The notes under the pieces are model-generated. The model made no database searches. It saw only the letters and a list, made by a program, of their open reading frames with translations, and had not been told where the DNA came from. Both the position numbers and the translations under genes were made by a program. From the IMG/VR virus record IMGVR_UViG_3300023179_000001, positions 1 to 64,000 of that record: a stretch of 64,000 nucleotides of DNA; one strand, written 5' to 3'. This DNA is from a virus. The first letter of the stretch is position 1, and every line of letters begins with the position of its first letter. Shown piece after piece: positions 43,677 to 51,361 of the stretch.

Positions 43677-44504
43677 TTAAGTGAAATCATCTTTTTTGAA
43701 ATAGATATTCCAAATATCCAACCAATCATCCACTTCAACAAAGCTGCATCCTAGCTTCGACACTTCGGGTCTTTCTTTATCAAATTTATTCTTTTCATCT
43801 CTTAAAATAATTTCGTCTGGAGTTAGAATTGTTCTACCCCAGTTTGCGACACTGACATTTCCTTCTGGAGCGCAGTGATGGATTTTTGAGCCTTCTTCAC
43901 TGAATAGGACATCAAGAGAGTTTGCGAGGGTAAAGGCAAGCCATCGGGTAGGTGTTGGAGTAACTAGATTCTGAGGTAGAGAGATAGGTCTTTTCTTGTT
44001 AGATATAATCTTTCCAGGGAATGTTCTCCAAGGCTTGTGGAACCCGTAAAGCGATCCCACTCGAATGATAGCTCTGTTAGGAATATTCGAGGTCAAAATT
44101 TTTATTTCCATCTCAAGCTTTTGTTTGGCGTATTCGGACTTGGGTGATGATGTATAACTTTCTGGATTTGATGGACTCTTCTCATCAGCGCAGTAATCTG
44201 TTGAAAAGAATATAATGCGTGTCGTTGCAGGTAAATCGTAGTTCAGAGTGATAGGGAGAGTTTGGTTTAGATATTTAGCAGTTTCGTGGGTGCTGGCTGT
44301 TGGTTTAGCTTCTTCTACTGAGCCGCCTCCAACTGCAATCCAGACGCAATCTGGTGCTAGGTCTCTAACCGTGTCGAAGGTGATTAGATCTTTGAAGTTT
44401 AGTCCTTCGGATCTGGATAAGAGAATTGCTCCGTTGCCGTTGGCTGATAGTTCGTGTTCTAAATCTTTCCCCAGGTTTCCTGCGCCCAAAATAACGTGCT
44501 TCAT
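43677..44504 (-). CDS. Extended SDR-type NAD-dependent protein
   Basis: 275 residues from ATG 44504, which has GGGG five bases upstream and gives the standard family N-terminus (MKHVILGAGNLGKDLE). An ATG 16 codons earlier is possible. The Rossmann Gly motif GAGNLG, IFFSTDYCADE and YAKQK (the Tyr-x3-Lys pair) indicate a functional dinucleotide fold like RmlD/GalE. RIIRVGSLYGFHKPWRTFP-type sequence supports the RmlD group. A sugar-nucleotide or surface-glycan role is possible. Its place between terminase and cold-shock genes is unusual. Confidence 0.65.
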   Translation of the reverse strand: MKHVILGAGNLGKDLEHELSANGNGAILLSRSEGLNFKDLITFDTVRDLAPDCVWIAVGGGSVEEAKPTASTHETAKYLNQTLPITLNYDLPATTRIIFFSTDYCADEKSPSNPESYTSSPKSEYAKQKLEMEIKILTSNIPNRAIIRVGSLYGFHKPWRTFPGKIISNKKRPISLPQNLVTPTPTRWLAFTLANSLDVLFSEEGSKIHHCAPEGNVSVANWGRTILTPDEIILRDEKNKFDKERPEVSKLGCSFVEVDDWLDIWNIYFKKDDFT

Positions 44505-44552
44505 GTGTGCCCCAAGGTAAGCGTTTAGCTTTTCGATATTGATGAATCTCAT

Positions 44553-44747
44553 TTAGCATTTTAATAGTTCTACAATCTTATCGAAAGTCTTTCGTTTTAT
44601 CTGAACCGCAGTGCTTCTTGCTTTTAGGTCTACGATGACCAAGACATCGTTGTTGTATAGCACTGCAACATTGTCGTTAATTTCTTTGAAATTGGTCAAC
44701 TCCTGATCTTTCTTTGAAATTTTCTTTTTGGACTTTTTATTTCTCAT
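44553..44747 (-). CDS. Small basic protein, unknown
   Basis: 64 residues. A Lys/Ser-rich N-terminus (MRNKKSKKKISKKDQELTNF) is followed by a small beta-alpha unit (VAVLYNNDVLVIVDLKARST, FDKIVELLKC). It overlaps the terminase stop by four bases. No family recognised. Confidence 0.5.
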   Translation of the reverse strand: MRNKKSKKKISKKDQELTNFKEINDNVAVLYNNDVLVIVDLKARSTAVQIKRKTFDKIVELLKC

Positions 44748-46225
44748 ACAAAATCAAAGCTGATTCCTGAGTTACGGGATGCTTCTACTGCGAGCCAAAG
44801 ACTCATAACCATGTCATCGTGAGAACCAAGTCCTTGGAGTTTCCCATCGACAAAGGTGAAGCATTTAAGCTCGTTTAATAGAAGATCGGTGATTTCCCTA
44901 TCTCTTTCAGTTTTCCTTGGGATTACAAATTTCCTGTTCTCAAATAAGATTTGAAGCGATGGTACGCCATCTTCCATCGAGTGTTTTCTTCTGGCAGTGG
45001 TTGTAAAGCCTTCAATGGGTAAATCAGTTCTTCTTACCATCTCGTCTCTAAAGACCTTTTGGAATGCGTTATCTTCAACATAGATGCGTTGAGGCTTGTA
45101 TAAGTGATACACGTTGTTCACTTCTCTTAATTGATCTGTGAGGGACATCCCTTTCTTTCTTCTTATGTCTAATAGCCACTTATTTCCTGAGTTATCGACC
45201 CCTAGTGTCGTTATTACTGTGTAGTCGGCACCAACGGATGACGAGATTGCTAAATCCACTCCCGTAAAGACCTGAAGCTCTGCTCTATCTGATTTGGTGA
45301 GTTGGTTTGGCATCTCATACTCAAAATCGAAACAGGGCTGTAAAATCTTTTCAGGAAATAGGGATGAATCATCTGAGATGGGGGTGACTAGGTATTCACG
45401 TCCGAACCTAGTTGAACCCACTTCCTGCTTTCTTTTGAGCAGGGTTTCAAGACTATAGCGAGTAGGCCAGAGTGCTTTATTATTTCGGATAGCTGGGAAT
45501 TCAGCGAATTTATACGCTTGGTTGTGTCGTAGTTCTGAGTATAGGTCTTTTTGATGCAGTGGAGTGCCAACGACAACTAGCTGCCCATGAGGGATTAACA
45601 TAGGCGTAATAGCTGAGAAAAAATAATCAATCTGTCTCTGTCTCGTGACCTCAGAAAACATCGTTTCATCGTTTAGAATATCATCGCATACGATAAAAGC
45701 AGGATGGGCTCCACGAGTCGATTGCCCATAACCCCTGGCCCTGATTCTGACACCGTTTGAGCATCTAATCTCTGTTTTATTGTTCCACGATTCTTTAGCT
45801 GCTGGAATGAGCCACTGAAGCTTTTCGTTGGATTCAATCTCCATCTTAACGAATTCAAGAAGTTTAATTGCCTGTTCTGTGGTGTTTGAAAAGATGTAAC
45901 CCACTGAAAACTTAGGCATTGATCTAAAGTCCGTTCCCTGTGGCATGGGTGGAACCCAGTTGTAGTAGGCTCTCCAGATAATAAAAGCTAGGGAGAAAAA
46001 ATAGGATTTCCCATGATCTCGTGAAGCTAAGATGGCGAGTTTTTTATGCTTTGCTACCAGTGCTGACCATTCTCGGTGGTGATCTGCTATCTCCGCTCCC
46101 AAGATGTCTTCAGCAAACGTCGCCAGGTCTGCTCGTCTTAGCACATCATCAGACAAGAGATTGCCAATGAGATTCATTCTCTCATCTAGTGGCAGATCAA
46201 TCAGTGATTTCTGTGCAGTTAGCAT
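44744..46225 (-). CDS. terL: Terminase large subunit
   Basis: 493 residues. The ATPase part has the Walker A-like LAILASRDHGKSYFF (about residues 63-77), a Walker B PAFIVCDDIL near residue 178 and a coupling segment VVVGTPLHQKDLYSEL. The nuclease part starts with FTGVDLAISSSVGADYTVIT near residue 320 and includes IYVEDNAFQKVFRDEM and GSHDDMVMSLWLAVEASR at the end, the RNase H-like acidic positions. It packages DNA into the prohead through the portal. It overlaps the Dam-like gene by seven bases. Confidence 0.9.
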   Translation of the reverse strand: MLTAQKSLIDLPLDERMNLIGNLLSDDVLRRADLATFAEDILGAEIADHHREWSALVAKHKKLAILASRDHGKSYFFSLAFIIWRAYYNWVPPMPQGTDFRSMPKFSVGYIFSNTTEQAIKLLEFVKMEIESNEKLQWLIPAAKESWNNKTEIRCSNGVRIRARGYGQSTRGAHPAFIVCDDILNDETMFSEVTRQRQIDYFFSAITPMLIPHGQLVVVGTPLHQKDLYSELRHNQAYKFAEFPAIRNNKALWPTRYSLETLLKRKQEVGSTRFGREYLVTPISDDSSLFPEKILQPCFDFEYEMPNQLTKSDRAELQVFTGVDLAISSSVGADYTVITTLGVDNSGNKWLLDIRRKKGMSLTDQLREVNNVYHLYKPQRIYVEDNAFQKVFRDEMVRRTDLPIEGFTTTARRKHSMEDGVPSLQILFENRKFVIPRKTERDREITDLLLNELKCFTFVDGKLQGLGSHDDMVMSLWLAVEASRNSGISFDFV

Positions 46226-46695
46226 TGAGATATTGTAACTCCCTGTGGCAAATGCTTTGGATTTGGATTGATTCGATAAAAAATCAAAGCAGATCCAAAA
46301 GGCACTCCATTCCTCATCGGATTATTCTTATCTAAATAATTAACCCGCTTGCGAATGATGTGAACTTTGGCGTGCGGGAGAATCCACTTCTGCCAGGTGT
46401 CAGTTTCCATGTTTGAGGCTTTATAAATCGCAATGATTTGGTTTTTGGATTGGGCTGCTTTTTGAAAAAACTGATTAGCTTTAGAAAAAGGGGGATTGAG
46501 CCAAGCTATTCCCTGAATTTCGTCCCAGTTCTGTTTGAGTGAATTATCAGCTTTCGTGAAACATTGCTTTGCTTTAGCGTTTTCTTTTGTGGCCGCAAGA
46601 TCAAAGGAGAGGGGATAGAAGAGTTTGATTCTAGTTATCAACTCCTGTGGTGTTTCCCACTCATCGCTTTTTGAACCCTTATAGATTGAAAGCAT
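46219..46695 (-). CDS. Phage-type DNA N6-adenine methyltransferase
   Basis: 158 residues. The pattern EWETPQELITRIKLFYPLSF, DLAATKENAKAKQC and AWLNPPFSKANQFFQKA fits the small phage Dam family, with NPPF as the catalytic motif IV. It lacks a separate recognition domain, which is usual for that family. It modifies adenine in phage DNA, probably against host restriction. It lies between another methyltransferase and the large terminase, so packaged DNA may be modified in step with packaging (inference). Confidence 0.75.
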   Translation of the reverse strand: MLSIYKGSKSDEWETPQELITRIKLFYPLSFDLAATKENAKAKQCFTKADNSLKQNWDEIQGIAWLNPPFSKANQFFQKAAQSKNQIIAIYKASNMETDTWQKWILPHAKVHIIRKRVNYLDKNNPMRNGVPFGSALIFYRINPNPKHLPQGVTISQC

Positions 46696-46700
46696 TTTAA

Positions 46701-48113
46701 TTAAGCCTTATCCTGAATGGGTGTCTTGATGCTGAAAGCCTTTTTCAACTTCTCTCGCTTGGCTTCTTTCTTTTCATTGATTTGATCAAGTAGCTTTTTG
46801 GTTTGAGTGATTCTGGCTTTACAGATTTCAAAGTATTCAGCTTCTTTTTCAATTCCAATAAATCCAAAGCCTTCTTTGAGGGATGCGACACCAGTTGTTC
46901 CTGAGCCCATGAACGGGTCTAAAACAATGCCGTTCGATGGAGTGATTAGCCGTGTCAAGTAGCGCATGAGTTTGATGGGCTTTACGGTTGGATGGTGATT
47001 GCCAGCCCTCTCTCGGCCATCATGATCTGGAAATTTTCCTGATAAATCAGGGCTATTTGGCCTTGCATCGCTGCGTTTTTTTAGTTGAGTGAAAGTATCC
47101 AAACCAGCATTTCTTTCGCCTGATGATATTTTAGCGCAGTAAAAAAAGCGTGATGCTCCAGTTGGCAAATCGGGCTGATAATATCTAGGCTTCCCAAGAG
47201 TGCTTCCAGCTTTGCCAAACACTTTGTTTTCTACTCGTGGCTGACCAGTTAATTCGCCAGTTTTACATGGGCCACTTTGATCATTTAATAATTTCACTGC
47301 ACATTCATCGGTGCATTGATCTTCTTTACACTCTGCATCGTGCGATAAAACTAGGTTTGAGGGAAATCGGCCTTGAGTCGCCTGAATATACGGGGCTCGA
47401 TTTGAAGTCTTGTAGCCAGAAGGAGAATTGTAGTCAGTTTTGTTTATTCCCCTTCCAGCTTGTAGCTTCTCTTCTGTCCCAATTCTACTCCCATCAATAT
47501 TTATTCCCCCTGTCCCATGCTTCAATACATTTAATGCGACACTTTTTTCTTCAATGGGCTTTCGGATTAAAAACCAGAATTCGACTGCGGGCTTTAGTGC
47601 TGTACCCCATCCATCCCACTGCTTTGCTTCATCTGTAGCTGGAGCGGTAATGTCCATTGTTGTTTTGCCCTGAGCCCACGGCCTTTCCCATCCTTCATTG
47701 CACTTTGTTGCACTGGGTGTTTTTTTAATTGTTAAAACAATTTCTCTTTCCGATCCCTGCATTTTATCTATAGCTTTTGAAATATCTAAAGACTTCGGGA
47801 AGCCTTGCCCGAATAAATGAGAAACCACGTCCCTCACTTCAAAGCCAGAATTCTCAAGAGCCATCCCCGTCCAATGCGAAGTCCTTGGAATAGCCCACAC
47901 AAGCCCATGGGCTCCTGGTTTTAAAACACGCCTACATTCTTTCATCACTTTACTTAACCATAAGATCCAAAGATCCCTGTGGCCTTTATCTTCATCCCAC
48001 CCTTTACCCATAAAAGCTATTCCTGCTGGCGGATCTGACACCAGGGAATCCACTGAATTATCTGGAAGTGATTTTAGAACCTGTAGGCAATCGCCTTTAA
48101 GTAGCTTTATCAT
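46701..48113 (-). CDS. DNA methyltransferase with DPPA motif IV
   Basis: 470 residues. Motif IV is SLVSDPPAGIAFMGKGWDED, with Ala where DPPY is usual. The C-terminal motif I segment is IVLDPFMGSGTTGVASLKEG. The order IV...I makes it a beta-type enzyme (N6-adenine or N4-cytosine). Residues of about 255-285 include a Cys-rich insert (HDAECKEDQCTDECAVKLLN). The DPPA variant changes a residue that stacks with the target base, so activity is uncertain, although this variant is familiar from other phages (memory, not searched). Strong GAGGA ribosome site. Confidence 0.7.
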   Translation of the reverse strand: MIKLLKGDCLQVLKSLPDNSVDSLVSDPPAGIAFMGKGWDEDKGHRDLWILWLSKVMKECRRVLKPGAHGLVWAIPRTSHWTGMALENSGFEVRDVVSHLFGQGFPKSLDISKAIDKMQGSEREIVLTIKKTPSATKCNEGWERPWAQGKTTMDITAPATDEAKQWDGWGTALKPAVEFWFLIRKPIEEKSVALNVLKHGTGGINIDGSRIGTEEKLQAGRGINKTDYNSPSGYKTSNRAPYIQATQGRFPSNLVLSHDAECKEDQCTDECAVKLLNDQSGPCKTGELTGQPRVENKVFGKAGSTLGKPRYYQPDLPTGASRFFYCAKISSGERNAGLDTFTQLKKRSDARPNSPDLSGKFPDHDGRERAGNHHPTVKPIKLMRYLTRLITPSNGIVLDPFMGSGTTGVASLKEGFGFIGIEKEAEYFEICKARITQTKKLLDQINEKKEAKREKLKKAFSIKTPIQDKA

Positions 48114-49008
48114 TACTTTCCTCTGAAGTTGTTGATTCTAAAGACTTTTTTTCTCTTCTATAGTTTATAAATTCTAAGATTTGATCGTATGATAGCTGCT
48201 GGGCAAGCTGCTCAACATGGGTGACACCTGGATTGCCTGGCTGCTGAATATTGATTTGCAGGTTGTTCTGTATAACCTGCTCGCTCTTCATCTGGTTAAT
48301 CTTTTCAATCAGTTGGGCCATCCCACTTTCATCGTTTGGAAGTCCCATCGCCCTTCTATAAATCTGTTGAGCTTTCTCAATCGCTGTTGCCAAGTTCATG
48401 ATGTCAGAACTTCGTAGTGGCAATACGGTTCTCTTTACGTTGCCGTCCTTGTCTGTCTTTACTATTTCGATGCTGCCGTTTGATAGCATTTCGATTGCAC
48501 GAGCTAATGCTATATTGGCTCCACTGATATGACGCTCTTGATTCTCTGCGATTAAATCGACCTGTCTCTTTACTAAATCGCTAGTAATCCCATCTAACAA
48601 TTTTTCTCTTTCAGCATCCCACTCAGGCTTAGGAGCATGAACCATGATTTGATTGTATTGCTTATGTGAAAGACCTCGAACATTGATTAGATAATCTCTG
48701 ATTGATGTTGATGAATACTTCGTTGCCCATTCCACTTTCAATAAATGCGTTGCCCAGCCAGTTAAATCCTGACCACCTATTTCTAACAGCGATTCCTTCG
48801 TAACCACTTTATCTGCGGAAATATCTAAAACAGCGTGCATTGGTTTATCTGCTTCAGTGTATTCCACTTGCACTGGCTCGCTTGTTTCAACTATCATTTC
48901 TTCAGGCACTTCATCTGCGATACGAAACGCATCTAAAATTCTTTTTTCTTTTTCTTCTTTGTTCTTTTTAGCGATGCCCTGTATTTTTTTCTTGTCTCTA
49001 TGTGTCAT
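48097..49008 (-). CDS. Candidate terminase small subunit or related DNA-binding protein
   Basis: 303 residues from ATG 49008; a GTG start 17 codons upstream exists but has no ribosome site, so the start is uncertain. The N-terminus is highly charged, a middle region has KYSSTSIRDYLINVRGLSHK, which could be a helix-turn-helix, and a long helical part (VDLIAENQERHISGANIALA, IEKAQQIYRRAMGL) follows. The helical build and a location two genes from the large subunit fit a small terminase, but the call is positional. Confidence 0.45.
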   Translation of the reverse strand: MTHRDKKKIQGIAKKNKEEKEKRILDAFRIADEVPEEMIVETSEPVQVEYTEADKPMHAVLDISADKVVTKESLLEIGGQDLTGWATHLLKVEWATKYSSTSIRDYLINVRGLSHKQYNQIMVHAPKPEWDAEREKLLDGITSDLVKRQVDLIAENQERHISGANIALARAIEMLSNGSIEIVKTDKDGNVKRTVLPLRSSDIMNLATAIEKAQQIYRRAMGLPNDESGMAQLIEKINQMKSEQVIQNNLQINIQQPGNPGVTHVEQLAQQLSYDQILEFINYRREKKSLESTTSEESNDKAT

Positions 49009-49065
49009 AATATGATTGAGTATGAAATGATAATACCACTGATTTTTCTGATTTTTCACCTAATT

Positions 49066-49092
49066 TAAGCGAGTGATTTGATTCACCGATAA
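49066..49092 (+). promoter_or_regulatory. Candidate FliA/SigD-type promoter, plus strand
   Basis: TAAG, 15 bases, ACCGATAA, against TAAA-N15-GCCGATAA: 10 of 12 positions match with exact spacing. The predicted start site would be close to 49099, very near the GGAG at 49100, so the leader would be only about 12 bases. It is in the only divergent gap of the window. Confidence 0.45.
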
Positions 49093-49110
49093 AGTAGTAG
49101 GAGAACAGGC

Positions 49111-49311
49111 ATGAGAATAAATCTAAAAAGCACCGATGAAATTGAAAGGTTTGAAACTGAAGTAAGCTTTAAGTCAGAGCAATGGGAAGATGTATGCGAT
49201 AGGTTTTTAAGTTTCTTACAAGGTTGTGGCTACAATCTGAAAGGTGAAGATTTGGCTAATTACTTTAGTGAGCAGTATCTTTTTTCTCGTGGGAAGAGCT
49301 TAGAAGAGTAA
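49111..49311 (+). CDS. Lone plus-strand small protein
   Basis: 66 residues, ATG with TAGGAG eight bases upstream. It is acidic, with RFETEVSFKSEQWEDVCDRF, LSFLQGCGYNLKGEDLANYF and a polar end. The stop abuts the stop of the convergent gene at 49312. No family recognised. A plus-strand gene in an otherwise one-direction genome, with its own promoter candidate, suggests separate control. Confidence 0.6.
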   Translation: MRINLKSTDEIERFETEVSFKSEQWEDVCDRFLSFLQGCGYNLKGEDLANYFSEQYLFSRGKSLEE

Positions 49312-49566
49312 TCAATCAATCCACTCTGTCTCATCAATTTTGGTTTCAATTAACGCATCAAGTTGTTTTTGATCTTGGTCTGAAAGCTGAACATCGCTGA
49401 GCATCTCTGTCCTAACATCATCCAATAGCCATGCTCCTACTCCTCTATTCCCATCTGCGTCTGAGCCGTAGCTAGGATCGTAAACGCAAAGGACTTCGAT
49501 GCTTACAGGGATTTTTTGGTTTGATAGTTCAAAAATGAACTCTTTTTTGGTTTGGATTCTTTTCAT
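49312..49566 (-). CDS. Small acidic protein, unknown
   Basis: 84 residues from ATG 49566, which has AGGAGA upstream; a longer GTG-start version overlaps the previous gene. It begins MKRIQTKKEFIFELSNQKIP and includes VLCVYDPSYGSDADGNRGVG. The acidic DDVRTEMLSDVQLSDQD end is notable. Unknown family. Confidence 0.5.
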   Translation of the reverse strand: MKRIQTKKEFIFELSNQKIPVSIEVLCVYDPSYGSDADGNRGVGAWLLDDVRTEMLSDVQLSDQDQKQLDALIETKIDETEWID

Positions 49567-49571
49567 AAAGT

Positions 49572-49862
49572 CTAATCTCCTCTTTGCTTGGAAACCTTTT
49601 CCCACGCCAATTCTGCCGCATTGCCGAACTGTTTTTTGTATTCAAAGAACTGTTCTACTTTTGTAAATTTGTGGATGACTTTGTAACATCTATCGCAAAC
49701 GCAGATTGCATGATCATCCCAGCCTAGAGTATCAGTCAAAGGGTGCCCCTTGGGATCGACCCCAGCACTCTTTCCACAGCAATAGCATGGATTAACCAAT
49801 CCATACCTGCCCTTGCTTCTATATTCTTTGTCTTGTCGGACTCTTTGTTTTCTGGTTCTCAT
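49572..49862 (-). CDS. Small zinc-binding (treble-clef/HNH-like) protein
   Basis: 96 residues. A basic N-terminus (MRTRKQRVRQDKEYRSKGRY) is followed by CYCCGKS, then HAICVCDRCYKVIHKFTK, two CxxC pairs with a His nearby. This resembles HNH/treble-clef zinc folds but the full HNH catalytic set is not clear. Could bind nucleic acid. Confidence 0.5.
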   Translation of the reverse strand: MRTRKQRVRQDKEYRSKGRYGLVNPCYCCGKSAGVDPKGHPLTDTLGWDDHAICVCDRCYKVIHKFTKVEQFFEYKKQFGNAAELAWEKVSKQRGD

Positions 49863-49921
49863 TTTGGAAATTCCTATATTGAATACTTACTGCTACCAGT
49901 TCTCAATCGCTGAATAGTTAC

Positions 49922-50425
49922 TTATGCCGATTCTTTTTCGATAGCCAGTTTGAGCTTATTTTCTAAACTCTGTAGGTAATTCACTTCAGCTTCATTTCCG
50001 GCCTTAAAGTAAAAGGTTTTTTTATCTTTGGTAAAGTTGAGAAGTTTCTCCAGATCATAGATAGTCAGTTTTGTTTTACGATACAGTCTTTTTTTATCAT
50101 TTGAACCGTCCTTTCTTACGAATCTTAGGAAATTGAGCATTCTTTTAATTTCTTCAATGGGGGTTTTTACACTGTTTCTTTTATTGAGTCCGATTAGAAT
50201 ACCGTTTCCTAAGAAGGGCTGGTGCGCTCCTTTGACTAGGAAACCTGATTCATAACCCTTAAAGAGTCCCTCTTCATCGCAGAAGAATGTATCTCCATTA
50301 TTGAGTTGGTGAGCCGCCTCTATGTATCCACCTACTGCTTTTTGAGCAAACGATAGGGATTCGTGTTCTTGGATTTCGGCTTCTGTAACTTCGCAAGTTT
50401 CTGAGTTAATGAGATATACCTTCAT
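49922..50425 (-). CDS. DUF3846-like protein
   Basis: 167 residues, AAAGGAG upstream. The N-terminal 90 residues have KAVGGYIEAAHQLNNGDTFF, CDEEGLFKGYESGF and FLGNGILIGL, the layout of DUF3846 proteins, which are common in phages and plasmids. The C-terminal part is basic and helical (KRMLNFLRFVRKDG, KTKLTIYDLEKLLNFTKDKK). Function unknown. Confidence 0.6.
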   Translation of the reverse strand: MKVYLINSETCEVTEAEIQEHESLSFAQKAVGGYIEAAHQLNNGDTFFCDEEGLFKGYESGFLVKGAHQPFLGNGILIGLNKRNSVKTPIEEIKRMLNFLRFVRKDGSNDKKRLYRKTKLTIYDLEKLLNFTKDKKTFYFKAGNEAEVNYLQSLENKLKLAIEKESA

Positions 50426-50442
50426 TTGGGTTACTCCTTTAA

Positions 50443-50682
50443 TTAAATTGAATACTTATCAATAACCGCTTGGATTTCTTCTGTGAGTTTTTCGAGATCC
50501 ACATAAGAAACGGCAGCCTTTAGTTCAATTTCGATTTCCGTGTCCAGCAGTGGAGTGTCTGGGAATCTCTCAGCGATTGCCGTCCCTTTTAGATTGCGAG
50601 TTGTAATAGATACTTTGGCGTACTTTCGAGAGCATCCGATATTGTGATACCCCTCTGCAAAGCATTCGCTACATTTATTCAT
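50443..50682 (-). CDS. Small Cys-rich N-terminus protein, unknown
   Basis: 79 residues. The start MNKCSECFAEGYHNIGCSRK contains three Cys and a His, possibly one metal knuckle. The rest is beta then helix (VDLEKLTEEIQAVIDKYSI). Overlaps the next gene by eight bases. Unknown function. Confidence 0.45.
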   Translation of the reverse strand: MNKCSECFAEGYHNIGCSRKYAKVSITTRNLKGTAIAERFPDTPLLDTEIEIELKAAVSYVDLEKLTEEIQAVIDKYSI

Positions 50683-50902
50683 GGGAGTTTTCCTTTGTCA
50701 CCTTATCTGCAAACTCTTCGTCGTAATCTCTTTCGTCCAAGGCTTCTGGATCATAGTTCAGCTTGGCTTGGAGTTGCCTTAATCGCTCGATATAACTTCT
50801 TTGAACTGAAATTCTCCACTGTGCGTCCTTAATTTCATCGCTTGCGGCTGACACGAGCATTTCAAAAGTGTTTGCCTTTTTTTGATCGTTTAAGTTTTTC
50901 AT
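50675..50902 (-). CDS. Small helical protein, unknown
   Basis: 75 residues, mostly helical (AQWRISVQRSYIERLRQLQA) with an acidic end (ALDERDYDEEFADKVTKE). Overlaps both neighbours by four to eight bases. No family recognised. Confidence 0.5.
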   Translation of the reverse strand: MKNLNDQKKANTFEMLVSAASDEIKDAQWRISVQRSYIERLRQLQAKLNYDPEALDERDYDEEFADKVTKENSHE

Positions 50903-51141
50903 CTTTGACCTCGGATTCTGCTAACGCATTCTAGGACTACTGAGGACAAAACCACGTTTTGATGAACAGTGCCCGAAAGAATCGCTTGTCTTTCGTTTTC
51001 GTATTTGGAGCCCTGAAAAAACGCAATCAACTCTTCTCGCATAACCTTAACCGCAATCTCCATATTGCTTTGATTGATTACACCAGACTGAGCCACTGCG
51101 ACCATCAACCCGTTTGCCAATTTTTTGATTTCTCGTTCCAT
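50899..51141 (-). CDS. Small early-type protein, unknown
   Basis: 80 residues from ATG 51141, preceded by TTGGAGGAAAA. A longer frame upstream runs through the promoter and is not used. The protein (MEREIKKLANGLMVAVAQSG, AILSGTVHQNVVLSSVVLEC) is probably helical. It is the first gene after promoter 51171-51200, and heads a run of small genes to 49312. Confidence 0.55.
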   Translation of the reverse strand: MEREIKKLANGLMVAVAQSGVINQSNMEIAVKVMREELIAFFQGSKYENERQAILSGTVHQNVVLSSVVLECVSRIRGQR

Positions 51142-51170
51142 TTTTCCTCCAATCTCAATCCCACAATTAC

Positions 51171-51200
51171 ATAGTATCACAATGTAACACACTGCATCAA
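51171..51200 (-). promoter_or_regulatory. Sigma70-type promoter with palindrome in spacer (copy A)
   Basis: Minus strand: TTGATG, 18 bases, TACTAT. The spacer holds CAGTGTGTTACATTG, an imperfect form of the palindrome at 52756-52770. About 34 of the 40 bases around this site match copy B at 52747-52776. It lies just downstream of the ribbon-helix-helix gene and 30 bases before the gene at 51141. Confidence 0.65.
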
Positions 51201-51208
51201 GGGATCAA

Positions 51209-51352
51209 TTATGAAGATTGTGAAGGTTTTTCTGCCTGAAGGAGAATGTGCCTGACATAGTTGGAAAGAGACCTATTCTGCTTATCCGCTTGTTTCTTGA
51301 GCTTTGCTAGAAGCTCTTTCTCTAGCCGCACATGAATGATTGTTGTTTTCAT
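51209..51352 (-). CDS. Arc/CopG-type ribbon-helix-helix protein, 47 residues
   Basis: ATG 51352 with AGAGGT upstream. The sequence starts MKTTIIHVRLEKELLAKLKK and continues QADKQNRSLSNYVRHIL, matching the ribbon-helix-helix pattern: a short strand (TTIIHVRL), helix A, a turn with NRSLSNYV and helix B. Such proteins dimerise and insert the beta ribbon into the DNA major groove, often as autorepressors. It lies between two promoters whose spacers carry a short palindrome, so it is the natural candidate regulator. Its small size fits Arc (53 residues). Confidence 0.75.
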   Translation of the reverse strand: MKTTIIHVRLEKELLAKLKKQADKQNRSLSNYVRHILLQAEKPSQSS

Positions 51353-51361
51353 AACGACCTC

